Part shown: positions 1 to 9,193 of the stretch, piece after piece
Position numbering within the stretch: position 1 is the first letter of the stretch
Layout of the letters: the number at the start of each line of letters is the position of its first letter
Assembly: GCA_049602155.1 (NCBI GenBank)
Contig: JBMYRH010000013.1
Coordinates: 116,811-180,810, forward strand
Source: JBMYRH01 sp049602155
GTDB taxonomy: Bacteria; Myxococcota_A; UBA9042; PHBI01; JBMYRH01
DNA: 64,000 nucleotides
Reading direction: 5' to 3'
Translations under genes and position numbers: made by a program
The notes under the pieces: generated by a model
Told to the model about the DNA's origin: nothing
The model's database searches: none
Seen by the model: the letters and a program-made list of their open reading frames with translations, nothing else

Positions 1-342
1 GCATGCGGTGATGATTGCAACCGCTATTATCACAGCGAGGCGCTCTCCCCCGAGGAGCTCCCGTACCTGGGTTACCTCAAGGGCTATGTCTTCCGGCGAG
101 ACGATCACATGGCGCATGTCGAGGCTGGACCGAACTATCTGGTCAACCGCAACCTGATGGACGCAGACCTCCCACAGTGCGTGACAACCCGCGCAGTGCA
201 GTGGGTGATGGGGCGTGAAGCCCACGAAGACGAAGCGGAGTGGATCGATCTGCTGGCCAGTGAGTTCGCGGCGAGCGGTTACAGCTACAAAGAGCTGATC
301 AAGGCGATCGTCCAGAGCGAGACGTACAGGAGGGTCCGATGA
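1..342 (+). CDS. DUF1585-like C-terminal fragment (partial, 5' end outside window)
   Basis: The frame is open from base 1 to a TGA at 340-342, so the N-terminus lies upstream. The visible 113 residues end in FAASGYSYKELIKAIVQSE, which resembles the C-terminal DUF1585 region of secreted DUF1592/DUF1588/DUF1585 proteins from Planctomycetes and Myxococcota. Two Cys in CGDDC near the edge may be structural. The stop overlaps the ATG of the next gene (ATGA), so the two are translationally coupled, and a DUF1501 gene follows, a usual companion of this family. Function is unknown in this group; a secreted or cell-surface role is inferred. Confidence 0.6.
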   Translation, partial: ACGDDCNRYYHSEALSPEELPYLGYLKGYVFRRDDHMAHVEAGPNYLVNRNLMDADLPQCVTTRAVQWVMGREAHEDEAEWIDLLASEFAASGYSYKELIKAIVQSETYRRVR

Positions 343-1103
343 GGCGCTCACTGTGGCTCGCTATCGCTGTGGCGCTGGTCGCCCCCGGTTGCTCTGACGC
401 CGAGCCGGCACAGGCTCCGACTGAGGCCCCGAGCGGAGCTGTCTTAGGGCTTGAGACCGACGAGGATGAGGCGGTCGAAGAGGGCGCTTCGAACCCGGGG
501 ACCTATGAGACCCTTGACGAGGCTTACCATCACAGCGAGGTCTCCCTGGTGTCTCAGGGGGATGCGACGCTCTTGCCCTTCGTCGAGCCGATGCGCCGTG
601 CGCGTCAGCGGATGACGATCCCGCAGCTCTCTGCGGCCTTACAGCAAGTCACTGGCGGGATCGGCTGGACGGAGCTTCAGGGGGGCATCGAGGCGGATCT
701 TTTTGAGGTGTTCGCGTCGTCACTCGGGGTGCCTGACTACATCGAAGCCACCCGCGAGGATCGCTCCGCGTCGGCGCTCTTTCACAAGTTCCTGGACGAA
801 GCTGCGCGGCACGCCTGCAGTGACTTGGTGGTCCGCGAGACCAGCGGTCAGCCTTTTGAGCCGCACCTGATGGTCCACGCGACCACAAGCGACACTGTCG
901 CCAGTGACCCTGCCGCGATTGACGCCAACCTTCGCTATCTTTTGCTCCGCTATCACGGCCGAAAGGTCGTCGGCGATGCTGCTGCATTGAACGCGTGGCG
1001 GTGGCTCTTTGAGAGCGTGACGCATGTCACAGGTGAACCAGCGATCGGTTGGCGTGGCGTCTGCGTCGGCCTGATCTCCCACCCCGATTTTTACAGCTTC
1101 TAG
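339..1103 (+). CDS. Lipoprotein related to DUF1592/DUF1585-type proteins
   Basis: 254 residues. The N-terminus MRRSLWLAIAVALVAPGC is a lipoprotein signal with the lipid-acceptor Cys at residue 18, followed by a low-complexity acidic linker. The C-terminal part (LLLRYHGRKVV, then W-R-G-V-C and a final HPDFYSF) resembles the end of the DUF1592/1585 proteins, so it may be a divergent partner of the upstream gene. It starts inside the stop of that gene (ATGA) and is followed after 10 bases by the DUF1501 gene, so the three form one operon. No catalytic motif is recognised. Confidence 0.6.
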   Translation: MRRSLWLAIAVALVAPGCSDAEPAQAPTEAPSGAVLGLETDEDEAVEEGASNPGTYETLDEAYHHSEVSLVSQGDATLLPFVEPMRRARQRMTIPQLSAALQQVTGGIGWTELQGGIEADLFEVFASSLGVPDYIEATREDRSASALFHKFLDEAARHACSDLVVRETSGQPFEPHLMVHATTSDTVASDPAAIDANLRYLLLRYHGRKVVGDAAALNAWRWLFESVTHVTGEPAIGWRGVCVGLISHPDFYSF

Positions 1104-1113
1104 GAGCACCCCC

Positions 1114-2490
1114 TTGCGAGACAGCGATCCCAACATCTCACGTCGTGCCCTGCTGCTAGGGGGGTTGTCCGCCGCGAGTAGCCTGTCGGCGTTAGGTGGG
1201 CTTGGCCCGCTGCAGCGACTGGCCCGCGCCGCTGAGGGGTCGGTCGCCGACGAGCACTACTACATCTTCTGCTACTTCAATGGTGGCTGGGACATCCTCC
1301 TTGGGCTCGATCCTCGTGACCCGACTGCGTTTCACGCGGACAACATCCAGAACACTCTGATTTACCCTGGCTATGAGCTCCTCGAGGCGACGGACGGTCA
1401 GCTCGTTCAGGCGGGTGACATCACGTTTGGTCCAGCGATTGGTCAGCTCGCCGCCCACGCCGACAAGCTGTCGATCGTGCGCGGCATGAGCATGGACACG
1501 CTGACGCACTCTGCGGGCATGCGCCGCTTCTTGACCGGCAAGCCGCCGAGCGGACTTCAAGCTCGAGGGTCGTCTGCGGCCACGTGGCTAGCGTCTCTGC
1601 TAGGGGAGGGCGACCCCATCCCTAACCTCGCTGTCAGGGTCGAGTCGTACAACGAGGACCTGCCGTCTTACGCCTCCGGCTTGAGCGTCACGTCTGTGGG
1701 CGATCTCATCCGCGCACTTCAGGCGTCAGGCAAGCAGATCACGGACATTGAGCGTCAGCAGATCGACGAGCTGCTCAGTCAGCAGACGCATTGTCCAGGC
1801 GCCCTGGTCTCTCCCTTCATGCAGAACACCGAGGTCGCTCGGCGCCGCGCTCACGAGATGGTGGCCAAGCAGCTCGATTCGCTCTTCAACTTCATGGACG
1901 ATGAGTGGGCTCCGTTGCGCGAGCTTTACGGCATCCAAAACGCGGCCCAAGCGACCTCGAGCGCTCAAGCGCAGGCGGCGCTCGCGGCCCAAGCCATCAA
2001 GGGCGGCGTCAGCCGAGTCGTCAGCATCGAGGTCGCTCGAGGGCTGGACACTCACTACGACGATTGGCTCGACGATCAGCCTGAGCGTCAGATGGAGGGC
2101 TTCAACGTCGTCTCCAGCCTGCTGACGGATTTGGCATCGAGTCAGTACAAGGGGACGTCCGACTCATGGCTCGATCACACGACCATCGTTGGGTTCAGCG
2201 AGTTCTCCAGGACCGCGTTGATCAACGACTTCACCGGCCGCGACCACTCGCTCACCAACGCCTGCTTCTTGGCGGGCGCGGGCATCAAGGGTGGCCAGGT
2301 CATCGGGCGCTCCTCCGATGTGGGGATGATGCCGGTTCCGTTGGATCTGGTCACGGGCGCTGATGATCCGGCGGGTGAGATTGTGCGCCCTGAGCACATC
2401 ATCCAGGCACTCTTCCACGACGTGGGTGTGACAGATGATCCAGCAGATCTAAGGGTTGATCCGCTGATGCCGATCCTCAAGAACGCTTGA
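1114..2490 (+). CDS. DUF1501 domain protein, Tat-exported
   Basis: 458 residues beginning at a TTG codon 10 bases after the preceding stop; TAGGAGCA lies at the right distance as ribosome site. Residues 9-17 (SRRALLLGG) form a twin-arginine signal, so export in folded form is likely. The C-terminal segment around residue 378 (DHSLTNACFLAGAGIKGG) is the hallmark of DUF1501, a family distantly related to sulfatases and alkaline phosphatases. Pairing with DUF1585-type genes is common in Planctomycetes and Myxococcota. The substrate is unknown. Confidence 0.75.
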   Translation: MRDSDPNISRRALLLGGLSAASSLSALGGLGPLQRLARAAEGSVADEHYYIFCYFNGGWDILLGLDPRDPTAFHADNIQNTLIYPGYELLEATDGQLVQAGDITFGPAIGQLAAHADKLSIVRGMSMDTLTHSAGMRRFLTGKPPSGLQARGSSAATWLASLLGEGDPIPNLAVRVESYNEDLPSYASGLSVTSVGDLIRALQASGKQITDIERQQIDELLSQQTHCPGALVSPFMQNTEVARRRAHEMVAKQLDSLFNFMDDEWAPLRELYGIQNAAQATSSAQAQAALAAQAIKGGVSRVVSIEVARGLDTHYDDWLDDQPERQMEGFNVVSSLLTDLASSQYKGTSDSWLDHTTIVGFSEFSRTALINDFTGRDHSLTNACFLAGAGIKGGQVIGRSSDVGMMPVPLDLVTGADDPAGEIVRPEHIIQALFHDVGVTDDPADLRVDPLMPILKNA

Positions 2491-2525
2491 TCGCCGCACC
2501 TCTTCCGCGTTAGGCCACGGGGCAC

Positions 2526-4973
2526 ATGATGGAAGCATTCGCCTACCAATATCTCGTCGGTGGCGCGGTATTTACGACCGGTATGTTCGTCGCTTGGCGA
2601 CAGGGCTACGTCGGCCTACGTGGTGCCTCGCTCAGGAACCTCCTCATCGCGCTCGGTGGTCTAGCCTTCTTTCTGGGACTGCAGGGGTGGCTACAGTTTG
2701 GTGAGATGACGACCGCCCCAGAGGTCCCATATGACGGCAGCTACGCACCGAAAGAGCGGCTCGGCACCACGCTAGATTACGGCATCATGATCGGCTACTT
2801 CGTGCTGATCTTGCTTATCGGCACCTGGTTCGGACGGGGACAGAAGACGACCAAAGACTTCTTCTTTGGAGGGCAGCGCTTCGCCTGGTGGCTGGTCGCG
2901 TTCAGCCTCATCGCGACGACCATCGGCAGCTACAGCTTCGTCAAGTACTCCAAGGTCGCCTTTGGCTACGGGCTCGCCTCGAGCCAGACATACCTGAACG
3001 ATTGGTTCTGGCTGCCTTTGATGCTCTTTGGTTGGCTGCCGATCCTCTACTTCTCGCGGATCACGTCGATCCCCGAGTACTTCGAGCGTCGCTTCGACGC
3101 GCGCACTCGGAGGCTCGTGACCTGGATGTTGCTGGTCTACCTCGTCGGCTACGTCGGCGTGAACCTCTTCACGATGGGCAAGGCCCTGAACCACCTCCTC
3201 GGCTGGGATATTTGGCCCGCTGCGACGATGGTCGCCAGTATCTCCGCGGTCTACGTCACCATGGGAGGCCAGACCAGCGTCATCATGACCGACCTCTTTC
3301 AAGGGGTCATGTTGCTGGCGACCGGCGCTGTGATCTTGTGGTTGGGTGCCGACTACCTCGGGGGCGCGGACCTCCTCTGGGAGCACCTCCCGCGCGGACA
3401 CCGTACGGCGTTTACGAACTTTAACGAGGACGCCTCTTACTCCTCGGTCGGCATATTTTGGCAGGACATGATGGCCAATTCAGCCATGTTCTTCTTCCTG
3501 AACCAAGGGCTCGCGATGCGCTTTATGGCGACGCGATCCATTCGAGAGGCACGCCGAGCGTCGATCTCGGTCATGATCATCTTGATGCCGGTGGCGGCCG
3601 CCGTTGTCGCCTCTGGGGGCTGGGTGGGTAAAGCCCTTCAGCATGCGGGGGTGCTCCCCCCTGATATGGACGGTGGTCGCGTCTTCTTCATCGCCGCGGA
3701 GCTCTTGGCACAACCCGGTGTGTTTGGGTTGATTATGGCGGCGCTCACCGCAGCCTTGATGTCCACGGTGGACACGCTGATCACGGCAGTCGCAGCGATC
3801 GTCGTCAACGATGTCTACTCCCCTAAGCACCCCGATGCTGACGAGAGTCAAAAGCTCGCAGTCGCACGCTACGCCTCCATCGGTGTCACGTTGATGGGGG
3901 TCGCGTTGGTCCCGTTTTTCAGCATGTTTGACTCCATCTACGCGGCCCATGGCGCCTTCACAGCAGCGGTCACGCCGCCCCTGGTCATCGCCTTGCTTTA
4001 CGGCGTGTTCTGGCGCCGATTCACGACGACGGCGGCGCGCTGGACGATCGCGGGTGGGACGGTGGCCATCGCCGCCTCGATCTTCTTCCCAATCCTGATT
4101 CAGCCGGTCGCGCACGGGGTGCCGGCGCAGCTTGTTCAGAAGACGTGGACAGCGATCGAGGGTGGAGATGCCCGTGTCCTCGTGGGCTCTGCAGGGCTCG
4201 GTGAGGCGTTCGTCGTGGAGAGCATGTCAGAGTTTGCCGAGCGCGATGGGCGGGTCACGAGGCGTTGGCCGGATGCGTCCGGTGCAGCGCCCTCGTTCGC
4301 GTCCTTTGCTCAAGGGGTGTCGGGGGAGCGCTCGTTCGTGGTCGCCTCCCTCGAAGGGCGCTCTGCAGCCGAGCGTGACGCGGTGCTGACCGCGGCACAG
4401 GGCGCAGGGAAGGCGGGGCTGCCTTACGCGCTCTTGGTGATCGACGACACGTATGAGGGGCCGCTCGCTGTGGGGGGAGGGCTCTTCGCGGGGGCCAAGC
4501 AGTTCAAGTACATGCGCGCTTGCTTTGGGCTCCTGGTCTGCGCGCTCCTGGGTCTCCTCGTCACCTTCTTCTCCAAGGCGACGCCGCTAGAGCAGATTCG
4601 TGGCTACGTCTGGGGCACGGTCGCCGACGCGATCCGTGTCTACAAAGGCAGCGACGGGGTCGAGGGGGAGAGCGTTTGGGCGTCGGCGGCCATCGTCGCG
4701 CGGGAGTCAGACGAGCTGGGGGGCCCCGCAGACCTGCCTGTGGTTCAGGTGAGCGCCGCGCTCTCTGAGTCCCTGGGTGGGGTGAAGTCCGGAGACCTTG
4801 TGTACATGACCGACAGTCGTTGGTGGCTGGGGGGACTACGCTCTTGCCATGGCATCGTCGGTGCCGTGGAGGGGGAGGGCGGCCCATCCTTGTCGATTGG
4901 ACCCTCTGCACGCGAGGCGCTCGTGGCTCCTGGCCGTGAGGCCGCCTCCATCCGCGTCCAGAGGCTCTACTGA
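2526..4973 (+). CDS. Sodium:solute symporter (SSS family) with long C-terminal extension
   Basis: 815 residues. Residues about 85-530 are a typical sodium/solute symporter core with about 13 hydrophobic helices (for example FFFGGQRFAWWLVAFSLIAT and ALMSTVDTLITAVAA). The family is usually near 500 residues. Here some 280 residues follow: a soluble stretch, one further membrane helix near residue 660 (ACFGLLVCALLGLLVTFF) and a soluble tail. The extension is not recognised. The solute cannot be told from sequence. It is the first gene of a five-gene operon; its TGA shares one base with the next ATG (TGATG). A second ATG one codon later is an alternative start. Confidence 0.8.
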   Translation: MMEAFAYQYLVGGAVFTTGMFVAWRQGYVGLRGASLRNLLIALGGLAFFLGLQGWLQFGEMTTAPEVPYDGSYAPKERLGTTLDYGIMIGYFVLILLIGTWFGRGQKTTKDFFFGGQRFAWWLVAFSLIATTIGSYSFVKYSKVAFGYGLASSQTYLNDWFWLPLMLFGWLPILYFSRITSIPEYFERRFDARTRRLVTWMLLVYLVGYVGVNLFTMGKALNHLLGWDIWPAATMVASISAVYVTMGGQTSVIMTDLFQGVMLLATGAVILWLGADYLGGADLLWEHLPRGHRTAFTNFNEDASYSSVGIFWQDMMANSAMFFFLNQGLAMRFMATRSIREARRASISVMIILMPVAAAVVASGGWVGKALQHAGVLPPDMDGGRVFFIAAELLAQPGVFGLIMAALTAALMSTVDTLITAVAAIVVNDVYSPKHPDADESQKLAVARYASIGVTLMGVALVPFFSMFDSIYAAHGAFTAAVTPPLVIALLYGVFWRRFTTTAARWTIAGGTVAIAASIFFPILIQPVAHGVPAQLVQKTWTAIEGGDARVLVGSAGLGEAFVVESMSEFAERDGRVTRRWPDASGAAPSFASFAQGVSGERSFVVASLEGRSAAERDAVLTAAQGAGKAGLPYALLVIDDTYEGPLAVGGGLFAGAKQFKYMRACFGLLVCALLGLLVTFFSKATPLEQIRGYVWGTVADAIRVYKGSDGVEGESVWASAAIVARESDELGGPADLPVVQVSAALSESLGGVKSGDLVYMTDSRWWLGGLRSCHGIVGAVEGEGGPSLSIGPSAREALVAPGREAASIRVQRLY

Positions 4974-5938
4974 TGGGACTCTCAAGCAAGCCTATCGACT
5001 GGGGCCTCAATGGCATGTCGGCTCTGGGGCGTCTGCACCCCAAGGCGCGTCGGCTGATGAAGGAGTCCGAGGTGATCCGGGATGTCGCCTACGGGCCTCA
5101 GCCCATCCACCGCCTCGATATTTACCGACCGAAAGGGGTGGAGGGTCCGCTCCCGACGCTGCTCTACGTCCATGGTGGTGGCTTCAGGATCTTGTCCAAA
5201 GAGAGCCACTGGATGTTCGGGTACGGCTTCGCGGCGATGGGCTTCGCGGTCTTCAGCATCAACTATCGCCTCGCGCCCACATACCCTTACCCTGCAGCCC
5301 TCGAGGACTCTGCTTTGGCCCTTGAGTGGGTCGCTCACCATGCCAGTGAGTATGGGGCGGATCTGGACCGCTTGGTCTACGCCGGGGAGTCGGCTGGTGC
5401 GAACCTCGTGAGCTCTCTCGCCATCGCCGGGGCCTGGGAGCGCCCGGAGGCGCTCGCTCAGCGGGTCTGGGGGCTTGGGCTCTCGCCCAAGGTGGTCCTC
5501 CCCGCCTGTGGCATCTTGCAGGTCAGTGACGGTGAACGCTACTTGCAGCGCACCGAGCTGCCCGAGTGGGTACGAGGGCGCATCAAGGTGGTCTGCGACG
5601 GCTATTTGCCCCACCCATCTGCCGACGTCGAAGCCAACACCTTCGCCGACCCCCTCTGTTTCTTTGAGCGGGCCGCTGAGCCGGACCGGGCGCTGCCCGC
5701 TATCTTCTCTGTATGCGGTGACACGGATCCAATCCGCCAAGACAGTGATCGCCTCAGCGCGGCGTTGGCCCGCTTTGGTCAAGACGACGCCGTGCGATTT
5801 TACCCGGGAGGGCACGCCTTCCATGCCTTCTTCTGGACCGCATCGGCCCGACGCGCCTGGGAAGACACACAGTGTTTTCTCGAACGACACGTCGATGGCT
5901 TGCGCCGGCCGAAAGCAGGTCTCACACTCGCGTCATGA
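4973..5938 (+). CDS. Alpha/beta hydrolase fold-3 (HSL/esterase-like)
   Basis: 321 residues. The oxyanion-hole motif HGGG is at 67-70, the nucleophile elbow GESAG at 138-142 (Ser140), an Asp in GDTDP at 250-252 and the catalytic His281 in GGHAF. This is the order of the hormone-sensitive-lipase-like esterase family, which hydrolyses carboxylic esters. It begins on the last base of the symporter stop and ends in an ATGA overlap with the acyltransferase, so the hydrolase and acyltransferase are made together, which suggests acyl-lipid metabolism. Substrate unknown. Confidence 0.85.
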   Translation: MGLSSKPIDWGLNGMSALGRLHPKARRLMKESEVIRDVAYGPQPIHRLDIYRPKGVEGPLPTLLYVHGGGFRILSKESHWMFGYGFAAMGFAVFSINYRLAPTYPYPAALEDSALALEWVAHHASEYGADLDRLVYAGESAGANLVSSLAIAGAWERPEALAQRVWGLGLSPKVVLPACGILQVSDGERYLQRTELPEWVRGRIKVVCDGYLPHPSADVEANTFADPLCFFERAAEPDRALPAIFSVCGDTDPIRQDSDRLSAALARFGQDDAVRFYPGGHAFHAFFWTASARRAWEDTQCFLERHVDGLRRPKAGLTLAS

Positions 5939-6777
5939 TTGGATTCGACGACGCCATTCGCCTCTTCCCCGTAGATCCCGAGGTGAAGCAGGCGTTCGAT
6001 GCGCTGCCGAACGAGCTCAATGAGCATGGCTACGATCCGTGGGGCTTCAACCCGACTTTAGCCCGACATACCTACAGCTTTGGGAAGTACCTCTACCGCT
6101 ATTTTCGACCCGTCGTTCGTGGGACTGAGAACATCCCAAGTGGCCGAGTGCTCCTCGTCGCGAATCACTCAGGGCAGCTGCCCTACGACGGCATGGTCCT
6201 CGGTGTCTCGTGCCTCCTCGACGCAAACCCACCTCGGATTGTGCGCGCGATGGTCGAGCGTTGGGTGCCTCGGATCCCCTTCGTGAACGAGCTCTTCGCC
6301 CGCTCAGGAGCGGTGCTTGGCGCGCCGATTAACTGCCGGAACTTGCTCGAAGCAGACAACGCAATCCTGGTGTTCCCGGAGGGCGCACGAGGGTGCGGAA
6401 AGACCTTTGATAACCGCTATAAGCTCGTGGACTTCGGGCGTGGGTTCATGCGGCTCGCGCTTCAGACAAACACGCCGATCGTCCCGATCTCGGTCATCGG
6501 CGCAGAGGAGTCCATCCCCAGCATCTCGCAGGCCAAGCCGCTCGCGGACCTCGTGGGTGCGCCCTACGTCCCGATCCCCTATTTGCTGCCGCTCCTCGGT
6601 CCGTTGGCTTACATCCCCATGCCGACAAAGTTTCACATCACCTTTGGCGAGCCCATGGTCTTCGACGGTGAGTTTGACGATGAAGATGAGGTGATCCAAG
6701 AGAAGGTCGACGAGGTGCGAGCGCAGGTGCAAGCGCTCGTGGATGCGGGCCTCCAAGAGCGGGAGAGCATCTTTTAA
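5935..6777 (+). CDS. PlsC-like lysophospholipid/glycerol acyltransferase
   Basis: 280 residues from the ATG that overlaps the upstream TGA. The acyl-transfer motif is NHSGQLPYD (His78, Asp85), that is HX6D rather than the classical HX4D; this longer spacing occurs in a PlsC-like subfamily. FPEG at 147-150, then RG-GK and FGRGF, gives the phosphate-binding block. Predicted reaction: acyl transfer to a glycerolipid or another lipid alcohol at the membrane. It sits between the esterase and epimerase genes. A longer in-frame start at 5872 exists, but the ATGA overlap favours 5935. Confidence 0.8.
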   Translation: MIGFDDAIRLFPVDPEVKQAFDALPNELNEHGYDPWGFNPTLARHTYSFGKYLYRYFRPVVRGTENIPSGRVLLVANHSGQLPYDGMVLGVSCLLDANPPRIVRAMVERWVPRIPFVNELFARSGAVLGAPINCRNLLEADNAILVFPEGARGCGKTFDNRYKLVDFGRGFMRLALQTNTPIVPISVIGAEESIPSISQAKPLADLVGAPYVPIPYLLPLLGPLAYIPMPTKFHITFGEPMVFDGEFDDEDEVIQEKVDEVRAQVQALVDAGLQERESIF

Positions 6778-7715
6778 TGGCGACTGTGCTCATCACCGGT
6801 ATCGCCGGCAGCCTAGCTCGAATCACTGCGATGGCCCTCGCAGATCGTGGCGATGAGGTCATCGGCGTCGACTACCGCCGAGCACCTGTGGACCTCCCGC
6901 GGTCCATCACGTTTTACGAAGCGAGCTATAACAAGCGCAGCATCGCGGACGTCTTCCGCCGTCATAAGCCAGACGCAGTCTTGCATTTGGGGCGGGTGGG
7001 CAACCTGCGTGTCCGACGAAACAAACGCTTTGATCTCAACGTCGTAGGCAGCGCGAAGATTCAAGAGGAGTGCGTCAATCACAAGGTGAAGCGCCTCGTG
7101 GTGCTCTCGACCTATCACATCTACGGGGCCCATCCGCATAACCACGTCCCCATCCTCGAGGAGGAGCCGATTCGTGCCCTCCAAACCGTCCCGCAGCTCT
7201 CGGACGCGATCCAAATGGACACGCAAGCAGCGACCTGGACCTATCGCCATCGAGGTCTGAAGACCATCGTCCTGCGCGCGACCAACGTGATCGGGCCTAA
7301 CATCAACAACACGACCAGCCGCTTCTTACGCCTGCGCCGGATCCCCTATTTGGCCGGGTACAACCCGATGTGGCAGTTCATCTACGAGACAGACATGGTC
7401 CAGGCCTTGCTGTTGGCGGTGGACTCGCGAGATCGGGGGATCTTCAACGTCGCTGGTCGTGGTTCATTGCCCTTCGTAGAGGCACTCAAGCACACCGGGG
7501 CACCATTGGTCCCAGTCCCAGCACCTCTGCTGAGGCCTTATGTGAAGCTCGATCCGATCGCGCGGAAGGTGATCCCCACCTACCTCATCGATTTCATGCG
7601 TTACCCGGTCGTCATCGGTGATCGACGCTTCCGAGACAGCGTCGGCTTCTCTGCCGAGGTCGGCATCTCTGATGCCGTCCGTGCGTGCGCCACCCGCATC
7701 CCGATCGTCTCATGA
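6777..7715 (+). CDS. NAD-dependent epimerase/dehydratase (extended SDR)
   Basis: 312 residues. The Rossmann motif TGIAGSLA at 7-14 replaces the usual TGxxGxxG end with Ala. A Tyr in STYHIYG (about 113-117) lies where the SDR active site is expected, but a classical YxxxK Lys is not obvious. NVIGP and the C-terminal substrate-binding region fit the NAD-dependent epimerase/dehydratase family. TAATG joins it to the acyltransferase and ATGA to the next gene. Substrate unknown; a nucleotide-sugar or lipid-linked role is possible. Confidence 0.75.
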   Translation: MATVLITGIAGSLARITAMALADRGDEVIGVDYRRAPVDLPRSITFYEASYNKRSIADVFRRHKPDAVLHLGRVGNLRVRRNKRFDLNVVGSAKIQEECVNHKVKRLVVLSTYHIYGAHPHNHVPILEEEPIRALQTVPQLSDAIQMDTQAATWTYRHRGLKTIVLRATNVIGPNINNTTSRFLRLRRIPYLAGYNPMWQFIYETDMVQALLLAVDSRDRGIFNVAGRGSLPFVEALKHTGAPLVPVPAPLLRPYVKLDPIARKVIPTYLIDFMRYPVVIGDRRFRDSVGFSAEVGISDAVRACATRIPIVS

Positions 7716-8395
7716 CGCGTCGCCCGAAACGACGTCGCCGTAAGCACACAGCGGAGGAGCCCCTCGGGGTCTCCGGCTCCGTGCGTCAGTCGGTGGAGAA
7801 GCCTCCACCGCGCCGCCTATGGCTAGGGCCTACGCGCGCCCTGATTGACGCGCTCCCTTTCCATCAGGAGACGCGTCGCGGTCGTGAGTTCGCGATCTTT
7901 GCCCGCCTCATGATCGGCGTCGCCGCCATCATGATGGTGACCATGGGCCGAAAGGACTGGGTCTGGGGGGCGGCAGGGGTGCTGACCGCCCTGACGTCGC
8001 TCATCGTCCCGCTGAGCGAGACACGGCGCCTGCGTTGGCTACGTTACTTGGACGCGATGAAGCTCCCCGTGAAGGTCGTCGAGCCACGCCCCGCGAGCTT
8101 GGAGTTCAATGGTCGAAAGGCCTCGATTCGCGTCGATGGACGGGTATGGAGGAGCGTGAGGCCCTTCGATCCGCCGGGGACCGTCAGGATCGTGGGCACC
8201 CCACACACAGTTTGGCTCGGCCTTATCCCGCCGGAGGGGCGTAAGCGCGATGAGCTCTGGTTCTCGACGCCTTTGGGCCCACTGGGCGATCGCATCGCGA
8301 CCAAAGAGCAGAGCGAGACGGCGCCCGATGTCAGCCTCGAGCTCGATGCGGATGCCTTCTGCGCGGTCTACGAAGCCTTCGTCGTCCGCCTTTAA
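7712..8395 (+). CDS. Hypothetical membrane protein, last gene of the operon
   Basis: 227 residues from the ATG overlapping the preceding TGA. A very basic N-terminus (RRPKRRRRKH) precedes two membrane helices at about residues 65-110 (MIGVAAIMMVTMG and VWGAAGVLTALTSLIVPL). The rest is soluble and ends in an acidic Asp/Glu stretch. No family is recognised. Coupling to the acyltransferase and epimerase suggests membrane-lipid or envelope work; this is inference from context only. Confidence 0.6.
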   Translation: MTRRPKRRRRKHTAEEPLGVSGSVRQSVEKPPPRRLWLGPTRALIDALPFHQETRRGREFAIFARLMIGVAAIMMVTMGRKDWVWGAAGVLTALTSLIVPLSETRRLRWLRYLDAMKLPVKVVEPRPASLEFNGRKASIRVDGRVWRSVRPFDPPGTVRIVGTPHTVWLGLIPPEGRKRDELWFSTPLGPLGDRIATKEQSETAPDVSLELDADAFCAVYEAFVVRL

Positions 8396-8419
8396 GGCGG
8401 CGCGATCTTCCACCTGAGC

Positions 8420-9151
8420 TTAGTCGTCGAGGGTCATCTCGACCCAGCGCGACAGCAGCGCTGTGGACTCAGGGCTATCGGCCATCCGCGCCAGCACGGG
8501 ATCGTTGTCGCGATCTCCGGTCCCATAGGCCTCCCAGTAGCGCAGATAGCGCTCGGTATTCGCAGCCCGCGTCAGCTCGGGATGGAACTGAGTCGCGATC
8601 ACGGGGAGACCATCTACCCGCAGCGCCTGAAATGGCGCCGACTCAGAGGAGGCCAAGTTCGTCATCCCCGCGGGTAACCGCGCGGCATGATCTTTATGAC
8701 CGAGCTGAGCACGGAAGGTCGTTGGCAGCGCGCCAAAGAGTGGATCGGTGCGGCCGGCCTCCGTCACGGTCAGCTCATACGTCCCGACCTCAGCTCGGCT
8801 CTCGTCGTGGACGACGTCGCCACCTCCCGCCAACACCAAGGCTTGAAATCCGAAGCACGATGCGAAGGTTGGCACTTTTTGACCAATCACGACCCGCGCG
8901 AGGAATTCAAAGAACGGCGGCAAGAAATCATGGCCCTCAAGGACCGAGTAATCACCAGAGCCGCCGACTAAGATCGCGTCATGACGATCAACAACTGCCT
9001 CGGTAGGTGCGCTGCTCAGCAGGTCATGTAACGTGATGCGGTCTTCGGGGACGCCTAAAGCGTTCGCGAAGCATGTCTGCTCATGCTGCGCCATCGGATC
9101 ACCGGGGTCGCGAGCCTGCAGTAAAACAAAGCGTGGGTGCCCTTCAGCCAT
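8420..9151 (-). CDS. Class I glutamine amidotransferase (GMP-synthase-like)
   Basis: 243 residues from the ATG at 9151. The catalytic triad is visible: Cys99 in FASCFGF, His190 and Glu192 in QFHPEL. The early GGSGDYSV and the oxyanion region fit the stand-alone GATase1 family related to the GMP synthase glutaminase domain. No synthetase domain is attached. The acceptor of the ammonia, or an alternative gamma-glutamyl hydrolase role, cannot be told. It is transcribed divergently from 9194, with only 42 bases between the starts. Confidence 0.8.
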   Translation of the reverse strand: MAEGHPRFVLLQARDPGDPMAQHEQTCFANALGVPEDRITLHDLLSSAPTEAVVDRHDAILVGGSGDYSVLEGHDFLPPFFEFLARVVIGQKVPTFASCFGFQALVLAGGGDVVHDESRAEVGTYELTVTEAGRTDPLFGALPTTFRAQLGHKDHAARLPAGMTNLASSESAPFQALRVDGLPVIATQFHPELTRAANTERYLRYWEAYGTGDRDNDPVLARMADSPESTALLSRWVEMTLDD

Positions 9152-9193
9152 GAGCGTAGTATAGGGCCCATTCGACGTCCGTCGAGGAGACCC

